In this document: positions 33,417-40,252 of the stretch, in pieces | How the letters are laid out: the number at the start of each line of letters is the position of its first letter | How positions within the stretch are numbered: position 1 is the first letter of the stretch | Source of the DNA: Myxococcales bacterium | GTDB lineage: Bacteria > Myxococcota > Myxococcia > Myxococcales > JAKAPL01 | Direction of reading: 5' to 3' | DNA: 41,627 bases | Assembly: GCA_021783235.1 (NCBI GenBank) | Contig: JAJXUD010000038.1 | Coordinates: forward strand, 1-41,627 | Program-made: the position numbers and the translations under genes | The notes under the pieces: generated by a model | The model's database searches: none | What the model was told of the DNA's origin: nothing | What the model saw: only the letters and a program-made list of their open reading frames with translations

Positions 33417-33779
33417 ATGCCGAAGCTGACCTTCCTGCCGGACGGGGTCACGATCGAGGCGGCGCCGGGGACGAGCATCCTCGACGCCGGCCAGCGCGCG
33501 GGCGTCAAGATCGGCAGCGCCTGCGGCGGCGTCTGCGCCTGCTCCACCTGCCACGTCTGGGTGAAGCAGGGCCTCGCGAGCCTCTCCGAGCAGGAGGATC
33601 GCGAGCTCGACATCCTCGACAAGGCCTTCGAGGTGAAGCCGACGAGCCGCCTCTCGTGCCAGGCCGAGGTCGGCGCCGAGGATCTCGTCGTCGAGATCAC
33701 CCCGGAGAGCCGGCAGACCTACTTCGACGAGCACCCCGCCGAACGACGCGCCCTCGCGGCGGCCGAAGGAGAGCCATGA
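33417..33779 (+). CDS. fdx: Isc-type 2Fe-2S ferredoxin
   Basis: 120 residues. Cluster ligands are Cys36, Cys42 and Cys45 (SACGGVCACSTCHVWV) and Cys81 (RLSCQAEV), with the adrenodoxin-like spacing C-x5-C-x2-C. An additional Cys40 corresponds to the extra cysteine near the cluster of E. coli Fdx. It supplies electrons for cluster assembly on IscU. It starts 3 bp after hscA and overlaps iscX by ATGA. Confidence 0.95.
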   Translation: MPKLTFLPDGVTIEAAPGTSILDAGQRAGVKIGSACGGVCACSTCHVWVKQGLASLSEQEDRELDILDKAFEVKPTSRLSCQAEVGAEDLVVEITPESRQTYFDEHPAERRALAAAEGEP

Positions 33780-33973
33780 AGTGGACCGACGTGGGGGAGA
33801 TCGCCATCGCGCTCGCCGAGCGCCACCCGGGCGTCGATCCGCTCTCGGTCCGCTTCACCGAGCTGCACGGCTGGGTCCGCGCGCTCCCCGGCTTCGACGA
33901 CGCCCCCGAGCGCTCGAACGAGAAGATCCTCGAGGCCATCCAGATGAGCTGGCTCGACGAGGTCGAGGACTAG
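33776..33973 (+). CDS. iscX: IscX (YfhJ), small acidic Isc partner
   Basis: 65 residues, ATGA overlap with fdx. MKWTDVGEIAIALAERHPGV, DPLSVRFTELHGWVRALPGF and the acidic end ILEAIQMSWLDEVED match IscX, which binds IscS and iron and tunes the rate of cluster assembly. It is the last gene of the operon, just as in enteric bacteria. Confidence 0.95.
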   Translation: MKWTDVGEIAIALAERHPGVDPLSVRFTELHGWVRALPGFDDAPERSNEKILEAIQMSWLDEVED

Positions 33974-33994
33974 CGCCACTGCGACGGAAGATCG

Positions 33995-34023
33995 TTGACC
34001 GGGCGCCCCTTCGATCCTATGAG
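33995..34023 (+). promoter_or_regulatory. Promoter of tRNA-Leu(CAG)
   Basis: TTGACC (33995-34000) and TATGAG (34018-34023) are spaced by exactly 17 bp and end 16 bp before the first base of the tRNA, leaving a short leader. It lies in the 65-bp gap after iscX, so the tRNA need not depend on the isc promoter. Confidence 0.6.
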
Positions 34024-34038
34024 TGTGCGCCCGTCACT

Positions 34039-34122
34039 GCCGAAGTGGTGGAATTGGTAGACACGCTAGATTCAGGGTCTAGTCCGCGCAAGCGGGTGGA
34101 GGTTCGAGTCCTCTCTTCGGCA
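34039..34122 (+). tRNA. tRNA-Leu (anticodon CAG)
   Basis: 84 bases. The acceptor stem GCCGAAG pairs with CTTCGGC (34115-34121), with discriminator A34122. The anticodon arm CTAGA-TTCAGGG-TCTAG places CAG at 34073-34075. A long class II variable arm (CCGC-GCAA-GCGG) and a T arm GGAGG-TTCGAGT-CCTCT complete the cloverleaf. The 3' CCA is not encoded (CCC follows). It decodes CUG, the preferred leucine codon in this DNA. Confidence 0.96.
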
Positions 34123-34313
34123 CCCTCGATCGCCCGGCCGTGCCCAACGCCCTGAGGGGCGGCGCGCCGGGAAGGTCGACCGCTTCGAGCCCCGCGCGCC
34201 CACGGCAACCTGCGGCTGCACGGCGGCGGCATCGTCCCTATCTCACTCTTGGTGTGTTGCTGAAAATCGGACTGCGCGTTCGGGCATTCGGCTCGACGCG
34301 CGAAGGAGGATTT

Positions 34314-34853
34314 ATGGTCGAGACATTCGCGCGCCCCAGCCACCATGTCAGCTGGAGCGCGATCTTCTGCGGGGTGGTGGTCGCGATGGCGATCGAGGGG
34401 ATCCTCGATTTCGCCGGGAACGCGATCGCCCTGCCGCTCGTCAGCCCGCTGAACATCGGGGCTTTCCGAACGCTGGACACCGGCGCGGTCCTCTGGACGC
34501 TCGGGGTCCCGCTCGGCAGCCTCTTCATCGGCGGCCTCATCGCGGGGCTGCTCTCGGCGCACGGGAACAACCTCTACGGCTTCTTGACCGGGCTCGTCGT
34601 CTGGGCGGTCGCCGGGTTGCTCGAGGTGGGGCTCGCGGCGCTCATCTCCATGGGCTCGGGGGTCACGGCGGCGGTGCGCCCGATGGCCGGGACGCTCGTC
34701 GGCGCGGCGCCGTACTCGGCGGCGTTCTGGCTCGTCTTCTTCTCGGCGTGCCTCTCGCTGCTCGGGGCCGTCGCGGGCGGCATCATCGCGGTGCGGCCGA
34801 CGTTGCGCGAGCCGTTCTACCGGGAGGAGCGCCGGCCGGTCACGCAGCAGTAG
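34314..34853 (+). CDS. Small multi-TM membrane protein
   Basis: 179 residues from ATG 34314 with AGGAGG 4 bp upstream. Four TM segments are near SWSAIFCGVVVAMAIEGILD, SLFIGGLIAGLLSAHG, LTGLVVWAVAGLLEVGLAAL and SAAFWLVFFSACLSLLGAVAG. The opening HHVSWSAIFCGVVVA and the GGLIAGLLS...G...GLVVWAV pattern resemble a widespread uncharacterised bacterial membrane family. The function is unknown. It ends 26 bp before a perfect hairpin shared with a convergent gene. Confidence 0.8.
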   Translation: MVETFARPSHHVSWSAIFCGVVVAMAIEGILDFAGNAIALPLVSPLNIGAFRTLDTGAVLWTLGVPLGSLFIGGLIAGLLSAHGNNLYGFLTGLVVWAVAGLLEVGLAALISMGSGVTAAVRPMAGTLVGAAPYSAAFWLVFFSACLSLLGAVAGGIIAVRPTLREPFYREERRPVTQQ

Positions 34854-34879
34854 CGGCGACTGGCATCGGCGAATCGAAA

Positions 34880-34913
34880 GAGCCCCCCGGGGGATCCGCT
34901 CCCCGGGGGGCTC
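34880..34913. terminator. Bidirectional hairpin terminator between convergent genes
   Basis: GAGCCCCCCGGGG (34880-34892) and CCCCGGGGGGCTC (34901-34913) form a perfect 13-bp stem with an 8-base loop (GATCCGCT). It lies between the stops of the membrane protein (34853, plus) and the conserved unknown (34936, minus), so it can serve both. A short A-run precedes it on the plus strand (AAAG), giving a short T-run only for leftward transcription. Confidence 0.8.
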
Positions 34914-34935
34914 CCTCTGGACTACACCGCCCGGG

Positions 34936-35412
34936 CTACTTCCCGAGCGGCTTGCCGTCCGGACCCAGGATCAGAACCTGGGGCTGGGGCGTCGCGGTGA
35001 TCCCCAGGCGCTGCTTTCTGCCCAGGGTCCCACGGGCCTTCCGGGTCGCGAGCCGCTTCGCTTTCGCGAGCGTCACGGTCTCCGGAGACGGCGGCCGACG
35101 GGCGCCGGTCTTGTAGCCCAGCGTGGCGAGGAGAGGGTTCCCCTTGCCGAGCTGGGCCCGCAGGACGTCGCCCAGGGCGAGGTAAGTCGCCTGAGCGGCC
35201 GGAGCCTGCGTCTTCCAGGCCTGCTCCGCCTGGACGACCTCGGCGCGGGCGGTCGTGATGGCGTTCAGCGCCGCCACCACCGCCTGGAAGAACTGGACGA
35301 GCTGTTGCCCCGTCCAGGCCTTCCCCGAGAGCGTGGTCGTGGCGTTCGCCGGGAACAGCTTCCCGAGTCCCGCCGCGATCAGCTGGTACTTCTGCTCGAT
35401 CTTCGTGGTCAT
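34936..35412 (-). CDS. Conserved-looking unknown, 158 residues, basic C-terminus
   Basis: ATG 35412 is preceded by a near-perfect ribosome site AAGGAGGTG (about 9 bp), implying strong translation. The N-terminal two thirds are helical (KIEQKYQLIAAGLGKLFPAN, FFQAVVAALNAITTARAEV, YLALGDVLRAQLGKGNPLLA). A basic segment follows (AKAKRLATRKARGTLGRKQR) and then a Pro-rich end (TPQPQVLILGPDGKPLGK). The ATRKARGTLGRKQ string resembles a small uncharacterised family I recall from soil bacteria, but no name or function can be given. It has no signal peptide or TM segment. The basic tail could bind nucleic acid. Confidence 0.75.
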   Translation of the reverse strand: MTTKIEQKYQLIAAGLGKLFPANATTTLSGKAWTGQQLVQFFQAVVAALNAITTARAEVVQAEQAWKTQAPAAQATYLALGDVLRAQLGKGNPLLATLGYKTGARRPPSPETVTLAKAKRLATRKARGTLGRKQRLGITATPQPQVLILGPDGKPLGK

Positions 35413-35619
35413 GTCGTTGCACCTCCTTTCCGGGCCGGTTCGCGCCCTTCACTACAGAAGGGGGCCGCTCGAGCGAAAAGCGTGACAAGAAAGTTGAACG
35501 GGGCGCGCAAGGCCGCTCGCCTAAAGGGCCACGCTCACGAGCTAGAGGAGGGTCGCGATGGGAGCGGGGATCCGCTCGGGCGACTGCTCGCCCCTCTACG
35601 TCACGCCCACCCCTTACCC
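35413..35619. other. Intergenic region between the 158-residue gene and the toxin promoter
   Basis: No coding frame with a ribosome site was found here. The left end is the leader of the minus-strand gene with its strong ribosome site. It contains an isolated copy of the 21-bp repeat junction (35524-35540) and two poorer look-alikes at about 35455 and 35509. Confidence 0.5.
35524..35540. repeat. Isolated copy of the 21-bp repeat junction upstream of the toxin-antitoxin pair
   Basis: AAGGGCC, three bases, CTCACGA occurs here with the same spacing as at the unit 4/unit 5 junction of the tandem array 36504-36755 (AAGGGCC-GTT-CTCACGA). It lies about 80 bp before the -35 box of the toxin-antitoxin promoter. 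Fourteen of 17 bases match; flanking similarity is weak. Confidence 0.5.
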
Positions 35620-35648
35620 TTGACGTCATATGCTCTCTGTGTTATAAT
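35620..35648 (+). promoter_or_regulatory. Strong promoter of the HigBA-like pair
   Basis: TTGACG (35620-35625; 5 of 6), a 17-bp spacer and a perfect -10 box TATAAT (35643-35648). This is the strongest consensus promoter in the window. The perfect 8-bp palindrome TGACGTCA (35621-35628) overlaps the -35 box and would suit autorepression by the HTH antitoxin. The toxin ATG is 49 bp after the -10 box. Confidence 0.75.
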
Positions 35649-35697
35649 TCTTGTGCAGCGGAGAGCCGCCGGACGAGAAGAGAGGAACGGGCGAAGC

Positions 35698-36057
35698 ATG
35701 AACGAGGTCATGACCACGGATGAGTTCGAGGACTGGTTCGAGGACCTAACGAGGTCCCAGCAGCAGGCGAGCGCCAAGGCAATCGAGCGGCTTGAAGGCG
35801 AAATGCTTCGCCTCGGCTACCCGCACTCCAGCAAGCTCAATGGCGCGAAGCTCGCGATCCGCGAACTGCGGTTCAAGGACGGCGACCACCCCATTCGAAT
35901 CGCCTACGCCTTCGACCCCGCTCGGGACGCCGTGCTCCTAATCGGGGGCGACAAGAAGGGCGACGACCGCTTCTACGACTGGTTCGTGCCGAGGGCCGAT
36001 CAGATCTTCGGCGAGTACCTCGCCGAGAACTTCGGGGGAACGAAAGGCAAGAGGTAG
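35698..36057 (+). CDS. HigB/RelE-type toxin (phage Gp49-like)
   Basis: 119 residues from ATG 35698; Met5 is an alternative. It shows the fold of phage-derived Gp49-like/HigB toxins, ribosome-dependent mRNA interferases: TTDEFEDWFEDLTRSQQQAS, then GYPHSSKLNGAKLAIRELRF, HPIRIAYAFDPARDAVLLIG, GDKKGDDRFYDWFVPRADQIF. The core ELRF...IRIAYAF..R.AVLLIGGDK is typical. The toxin gene comes first and the HTH protein second, the HigBA order. The gap to the antitoxin is 87 bp, longer than usual, and holds short GTGCGATG repeats. Codon use and G+C are below those of the surroundings, suggesting transfer. Confidence 0.85.
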   Translation: MNEVMTTDEFEDWFEDLTRSQQQASAKAIERLEGEMLRLGYPHSSKLNGAKLAIRELRFKDGDHPIRIAYAFDPARDAVLLIGGDKKGDDRFYDWFVPRADQIFGEYLAENFGGTKGKR

Positions 36058-36144
36058 ACGTACGTGATGCGAGGCAGTGCGATGCGTGATGATGGCGGTG
36101 CGATGAAACGGACTAGCTGCATTTCGATTGTATTGGAGACTTAG

Positions 36145-36474
36145 ATGGCCAGGACCCACAAGTGGGAGGATCTCGCCCGCAGGACCCTTGGTGATGCAGA
36201 GTACGAGCGGATTCGAGCCGACGCTCGGGCCGAGATCGAGAAGGAGTACCGTGAGGCGATCATCAAGTCGCTTCGCGAGGCCCGCGAGATGGCGGGGAAG
36301 ACCCAGTCCGAGGTCGCGGCGCTGGTCGAGGTCAGCCAGGCTGAGCTTTCGCGGGTCGAGGCCCGCGCGGATCACAAGCTCTCGACCCTGCGGCGCTACA
36401 TTGAGGCCCTCGGTGGCGAGCTAGAGGTCATCGCCCGTTTCGGCGACAAGACCCTGCGGCTTCACGGCGTCTAG
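36145..36474 (+). CDS. XRE-family HTH antitoxin (HigA-like)
   Basis: 109 residues; GGAG 7 bp before ATG. An N-terminal charged helix (DARAEIEKEYREAIIKSLRE) precedes a helix-turn-helix: AREMAGKTQSEVAALVEVSQ, AELSRVEARADHKLSTLRRY, IEALGGELEVIARFGDK. This is the usual antitoxin of Gp49-like toxins, binding the toxin and repressing the operon. The candidate operators are the TGACGTCA palindrome at the promoter and the palindromic repeat units on both sides of the cassette. The 21-bp tandem array begins 30 bp after its stop. Confidence 0.88.
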   Translation: MARTHKWEDLARRTLGDAEYERIRADARAEIEKEYREAIIKSLREAREMAGKTQSEVAALVEVSQAELSRVEARADHKLSTLRRYIEALGGELEVIARFGDKTLRLHGV

Positions 36475-36503
36475 TGGGCGTCATGCAGATGAGTGGGCCC
36501 GCC

Positions 36504-36755
36504 CTCACGATGAGGACGCCATCGCTCACGATGAGAGCGCGGCCTCTCATCGTGAGAGTGGCCTCTCTCACGATGAGAAGGGCCGTTCTCACGATGAGAG
36601 CGGCCTCGCTCACGACGAGAAGGGCCGCTCTCACGGTGAGAGCCGCCTCGCTCACGACGAGAAGGGCCGCCCTCACGGTGAGAGTGGCCTCGCTCACGAT
36701 GAGAAGGCCCGCCCTCACGACGAGAGCGGCCTCGCTCACGATGAGGGGCCGCCGT
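36504..36755. repeat. Tandem array of twelve 21-bp units
   Basis: Twelve units start every 21 bp exactly from 36504 to 36735 with no indel. Two types alternate in units 4-11: ctcacgatgagagcggcctc-like and ctcacgacgagaagggccgc-like, giving a 42-bp higher period. Each unit opens with CTCAcgaTGAG or a variant, a small inverted repeat; in units 7 and 9 it is CTCACgGTGAG. Unit 3 carries the core inverted (CTCATCGTGAG). The 21-bp pitch is two helical turns, so the cores lie on one DNA face. It is also seven codons, so several frames stay open on both strands. There are no unique spacers, so it is not CRISPR. Confidence 0.9.
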
Positions 36756-36772
36756 GGAGCCGCCTCGGCGGG

Positions 36773-37726
36773 TCAGCTCTGGAGTTCGCGCGCGATGTCC
36801 CGGGCCAGCTCGCGCGCCCGCTGGACGTCGCCCGGGGGCAGGCTGATGGCGCCGACGACCGCGTGCCCGCCGCCCCCGTAGCGCTCGCAGATCTTCGACA
36901 GATCGTGAGTCCGCTCGCCCGGACGCCAGGGGTTCGAGCCGACCGAGATCTTGGCGCGGCTCTTCGAGCTGGTCACGCCGATGGCGTAGCGGGCCTCGGG
37001 GTGCAGGTAGTAGGCGATGAACTTGTTGAAGTTCTCGACCCCTTCGGCGGTGAGGTCGAAGAGGACGACCTTGCCCTCGCAGGTCGCGACCCGGCGGACG
37101 AGCTCCACGTTCTGCCGGTGCGCCTCGAGCAGCTTCTCGAGGGGTCGCGCGACGTAGGGCGCGGCGACGATCTGGGCGAGCGGCAGCCGCTGCAGATCGC
37201 CGATGATCCGATGGCGCTGCGCCGCGTCCTCGGAGCCCTCGATGCCGACCATGAGCTGCAGCGCCGGCTCCTTCAGCTCCACCGCCGCCTTCGCGTCGGG
37301 AAAGAGCGCGCCGTCGATGATCTCCGCCCAGTGGACCAGCTCGGCGAGGGGGCCCGCGTCGAAGCCGAACTCGCGGACCACCGTGTCGCAGAGGAACTTC
37401 GTGCAGCTCTTCGCCTTGGGATCGAAGAACTTCCTCCCGGAGCGATCGGCCTCGAAGGCGCGCCGCTCGAGCTCGCTCGGGAAGGCGCTCTGGTGGTGGT
37501 CGAACCACCAGGTCAGCTTGGGATCGGCGCTGTAGCGGAAGTCGACGACCGCGTTCTCGTCGCCGTCGAACGAGCCGGGCGAAAAGACCGGCCCCGCCTG
37601 GTGCGCGAGCCCCTGGTAGACGATCTCGGCGTCGGCCCGGATCTTCTCCCGGTAGAAGCGCGAGAAGACCGCCGCCGACGAGAGGCCATCGAAGCATCGA
37701 TCGTGGTAGAGCACCTTGAGCCGCAT
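36773..37726 (-). CDS. DHH-family phosphoesterase
   Basis: 317 residues from ATG 37726 (GAGGGG ribosome site 5 bp upstream). DHH/DHHA1 motifs: YHDRCFDGLSSAAVFSRFY (metal-binding Asp), AVVDFRYSADPKLTWWFDHH (DHH motif) and the C-terminal DHHA1 loop ERYGGGGHAVVGAISLP. Related proteins hydrolyse short oligoribonucleotides or pAp (NrnA) or polyphosphate-like substrates. The opening HDRCFDG differs from the usual HxxxDxDxxGS, so the substrate class is open. The 3' end is 18 bp from the 21-bp repeat array. Confidence 0.82.
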   Translation of the reverse strand: MRLKVLYHDRCFDGLSSAAVFSRFYREKIRADAEIVYQGLAHQAGPVFSPGSFDGDENAVVDFRYSADPKLTWWFDHHQSAFPSELERRAFEADRSGRKFFDPKAKSCTKFLCDTVVREFGFDAGPLAELVHWAEIIDGALFPDAKAAVELKEPALQLMVGIEGSEDAAQRHRIIGDLQRLPLAQIVAAPYVARPLEKLLEAHRQNVELVRRVATCEGKVVLFDLTAEGVENFNKFIAYYLHPEARYAIGVTSSKSRAKISVGSNPWRPGERTHDLSKICERYGGGGHAVVGAISLPPGDVQRARELARDIARELQS

Positions 37727-37792
37727 TCGCACCCCTCGCCGAGAGAGAGACGCGGCATTGTGGCGGAGCCGCCGCGCGGTTACAACGGGCGA

Positions 37793-38542
37793 GTGGAGAG
37801 CCTCGCGAGCGAAGCCGCGCCGGACTGCTACGGCCACCCCGGCATCCCGTCGGTCGGCCGCTGCCGCGGCTGCGGCCGCGCCTGCTGCGACCGCTGCGCC
37901 ACGGACGGCGTGGGGGGCGCCCTCTGCCCCGCCTGCGCCTCCGATCGAATCCCCTGGGAGGATCGGGGCGGCGCGGGCCCTTGGCGCGCCTTCGCGCGGA
38001 CGGTCCAGGCGGCGCTCTTCGAGACCGAGCGCTTTTTCCGGCGGCTGCGGCGACCCGGGCCGCTCCGCCCCGCGCTCGCCTTCTCGCTCGCGGTCCACTG
38101 GCTCGGCTGGTCGACCTTCGCCCTGCTCTACGCCTTCGGGCTGCCCGGCAAGGGCGGCCCTTCCCTCTCGACGCCCGAGCGGATCCTCGGCGCGCTCGTC
38201 GTCGTGGGGCTCGGCGGCCTCCTCGGCGTCGCGGGCGACCTCCTGCTCGCCCTCTGCGTCCACGCGCTCTTGCGCTTCCTCGGCGAGACCCCGGGGGGGC
38301 TCTCCGCCACGGCGCGCGCCGTCTGCTACGGCGGCGCCCCCGGCGTGCTGAACGCCACCGTCGTGCTCCCCACCTTCCTCATCCCGCAGGCCTGGGCGGC
38401 CATCTGCACGGTGCGCGCCGTCGAGCAGGCCCAGGGCGTCTCCTGGGGCCGGGCCGCGACCGCGGTGCTCGTGCCGACGCTCGCCGCGATGCTCGTGACG
38501 TTTGCCCTCGCCAACGCGGCGATGGGACAGCTCGCGGGGTAG
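37793..38542 (+). CDS. Zinc-binding N-terminus plus Yip1-like membrane domain
   Basis: 249 residues from GTG 37793; an in-frame GTG at 37760 would add 11 residues and cannot be excluded. The N-terminus CYGHPGIPSVGRCRGCGRAC, CDRCATDG, LCPACASD looks like a B-box-like zinc module (CxxH...CxxC...CxxC). Then come about five TM segments of a Yip1-type domain: LAFSLAVHWLGWSTFALLYA, ILGALVVVGLGGLLGVAGDL, LNATVVLPTFLIPQAW and VLVPTLAAMLVTFALANAAM. This combination is common in Myxococcota, with unknown function. It converges on trmB, 17 bp apart. Confidence 0.8.
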   Translation: MESLASEAAPDCYGHPGIPSVGRCRGCGRACCDRCATDGVGGALCPACASDRIPWEDRGGAGPWRAFARTVQAALFETERFFRRLRRPGPLRPALAFSLAVHWLGWSTFALLYAFGLPGKGGPSLSTPERILGALVVVGLGGLLGVAGDLLLALCVHALLRFLGETPGGLSATARAVCYGGAPGVLNATVVLPTFLIPQAWAAICTVRAVEQAQGVSWGRAATAVLVPTLAAMLVTFALANAAMGQLAG

Positions 38543-38559
38543 CGCCCCGGGGCCGCGGC

Positions 38560-39162
38560 CTACCTCCGCAGCCGCAGCCGGAAGACCGGGTCGCCGCTCG
38601 CGAGGTAGCGCTTCTCGCGCGTGCTCGGGATCTCGTCCGCTGGCCGCGCGGAGAAGCGGCCGGCGCCGGCCTCGTTCGAGAAGCCGGCCCGCTCGAGCAC
38701 CTCCAGCATGTCGACCGCCCGCTCGAGCACGTCCGTCCGCACGTCGAGCAGCCCGCCGGGCCGCAGCCACGAGCGCCAGAGCGCCGCGGTGGCGTCGTCG
38801 ACGATCCGCCGCTTCTGGTGGCGCCGCTTCCACCAAGGGTCCGGGAAGTGGAGGTGGATCGCGGCGAGCGATTCGGGGCCGAGGAGCCGCGGCAGCTCCA
38901 CGCGGGCGTCGGCGCCGAGGACGACGAGGTTCTTCAGGCCGGCCGCGGCGGCCCGTGCCCGAGTCCAGTCGGCGAACTTCTTGCGCCACTCGACGGCCAC
39001 GAGGTCGCAGTCGGGCCGCGCCGCCGCGAAGGCGAGGGCGAAGCCGCCGTGGCCGCTGCCGATCTCGAGGTGGAGGTCGGCCGCCCGCCCGAAGAGCTCG
39101 CGCCAGTCGATCCGGTCGGGCAGCGCCGGGCTCGGCGGAATGGGGCCTTTGGGCCTTCGCAT
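38560..39162 (-). CDS. trmB: tRNA (guanine-N7-)-methyltransferase TrmB
   Basis: 200 residues. The SAM-binding motif is LHLEIGSGHGGFALAFA, followed by AVEWRKKFADWTRARA. The family signature is IHLHFPDPWWKRRHQKRR, then WLRPGGLLDVRTDV and the C-terminal STREKRYLASGDPVFRLRL. It methylates G46 of tRNA. It starts 7 bp after the truD stop on the same strand, so it is last in the FixH-like/cytochrome/truD/trmB operon. Confidence 0.94.
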   Translation of the reverse strand: MRRPKGPIPPSPALPDRIDWRELFGRAADLHLEIGSGHGGFALAFAAARPDCDLVAVEWRKKFADWTRARAAAAGLKNLVVLGADARVELPRLLGPESLAAIHLHFPDPWWKRRHQKRRIVDDATAALWRSWLRPGGLLDVRTDVLERAVDMLEVLERAGFSNEAGAGRFSARPADEIPSTREKRYLASGDPVFRLRLRR

Positions 39163-39169
39163 CCGAGCC

Positions 39170-40252
39170 TCAGACCGCCGGCTTGACGAGCTCGCGCAAG
39201 AGCGAGGTGGCGTAGGCGCCGCGCGGCAGCGAGAAGGAGAGCCGAAGCCCCTCGGGCAGCTCCAGGACCTCGGCGTCGATCGGCCGGACGCGGATCGGCC
39301 GGCGCGCCCCTTCGGCGTCGGGGCCGAGCCGCTCGAGATCCGCGGCGGAAAGTCCGGCGGCCTCGAGCACCCGGGCCTCGAGCCCGAGCGCCTCGCCGGC
39401 CGGAGCGCGCATCCTCGGGCCGGCCATCGGCCCCGTCGGCGTCGCCTCGAAGCGGGCGACCCGGGGCGCCTCCACGGCGACGTCCTCGCAGCGAAAGAGC
39501 GGCCCCCGTCCGTCCTCGCCGAGCTGGAGGAGGTCGCCCGGGAGCGGCCGCTCGAAGGCGCCCTCCTCGATCCGGAGCGCGACGGTCCGATTGAAGAGCT
39601 CCGACTGGAGCGCCGAGAGGGCGAGCCGCCGCAGGAAGCGGTCGCGCCGCGCCCGCTCCGCTCCCGGGTGCTCCCCCCGCCCGAGCAGCGCGAGTCCCAG
39701 GCTCGCGTTGTCGCCGTAGCGGCCGAAACGCTGCGGCCCGAACCAGTTCGGCAGCCCGCGCTCCGAGAGCCGCGCGAGGATCGCGCGGGCCCGCTCGGCG
39801 TCGCTGGCGCCCCGCACGAGCAGCCGGAAACGGTTCCCGCGCAGGTGGCCCGGCCGCAGCTTGTTCTCGTGCCGCTCCGCGCGCAGCACGCGAAAGCCGT
39901 CCCCCTCGAGCGCGGCGGGCCACGGCTTTGGGGTGTGCGCCGAGAGCCACTGGCGAGTCACCCCCTGCCGGTCCTTCAGCCCCGCCCAGGAGACGGCGCG
40001 CCCCGGGAGGTCGAGCGCGCCGGCCACCGCCTGCGCCACCTCGGGGGTCGTCCGACCCCGCTTCTCGATCCAGAGGTAGAGATGCTCACCCGCGCCCGAG
40101 GGCAGGTAGGCCGGGATCTCCTCGACCTCGAAGTCGTCGGGCGAGGCCTTCGCGAGTCCCCCGACGCCGGGGAGATCCGCCGTCCAGAGCGGCAGCCGCT
40201 GCGGCGAGAGGTCGAGCCGCTCGCCCTCGGTGTCTACTTCTGATCCGCCCAA
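39170..40252 (-). CDS. truD: tRNA pseudouridine(13) synthase TruD
   Basis: 360 residues from TTG 40252 (AAGGA ribosome site 7 bp upstream; no nearer ATG or GTG gives the conserved N-terminus). The N-terminal DDFEVEEIPAYLPSG and the catalytic motif AVSWAGLKDRQGVTRQWLSA contain the active Asp. HENKLRPGHLRGNRFRLLV and GLPNWFGPQRFGRYGDN are TruD-specific. Its start overlaps the cytochrome gene by 19 bp, showing tight coupling. Modifies U13 of tRNA-Glu. Confidence 0.94.
   Translation of the reverse strand: MGGSEVDTEGERLDLSPQRLPLWTADLPGVGGLAKASPDDFEVEEIPAYLPSGAGEHLYLWIEKRGRTTPEVAQAVAGALDLPGRAVSWAGLKDRQGVTRQWLSAHTPKPWPAALEGDGFRVLRAERHENKLRPGHLRGNRFRLLVRGASDAERARAILARLSERGLPNWFGPQRFGRYGDNASLGLALLGRGEHPGAERARRDRFLRRLALSALQSELFNRTVALRIEEGAFERPLPGDLLQLGEDGRGPLFRCEDVAVEAPRVARFEATPTGPMAGPRMRAPAGEALGLEARVLEAAGLSAADLERLGPDAEGARRPIRVRPIDAEVLELPEGLRLSFSLPRGAYATSLLRELVKPAV

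Noticed and set aside
34039-36474. Integrative element at the tRNA-Leu gene carrying the toxin-antitoxin pair
   Set aside because: No integrase and no repeated tRNA 3' end were found downstream; two unrelated genes lie between.
36504-36755. CRISPR-like appearance of the repeat array
   Set aside because: Units are contiguous 21-mers with no unique spacers, and no cas gene is present.
36474-36881. Open frame through the repeats encoding ALTMRAASLTTRR-like heptads (and similar frames on the other strand)
   Set aside because: A 21-bp repeat without stops keeps several frames open on both strands. None has a convincing ribosome site, and this frame runs into the DHH gene antisense.
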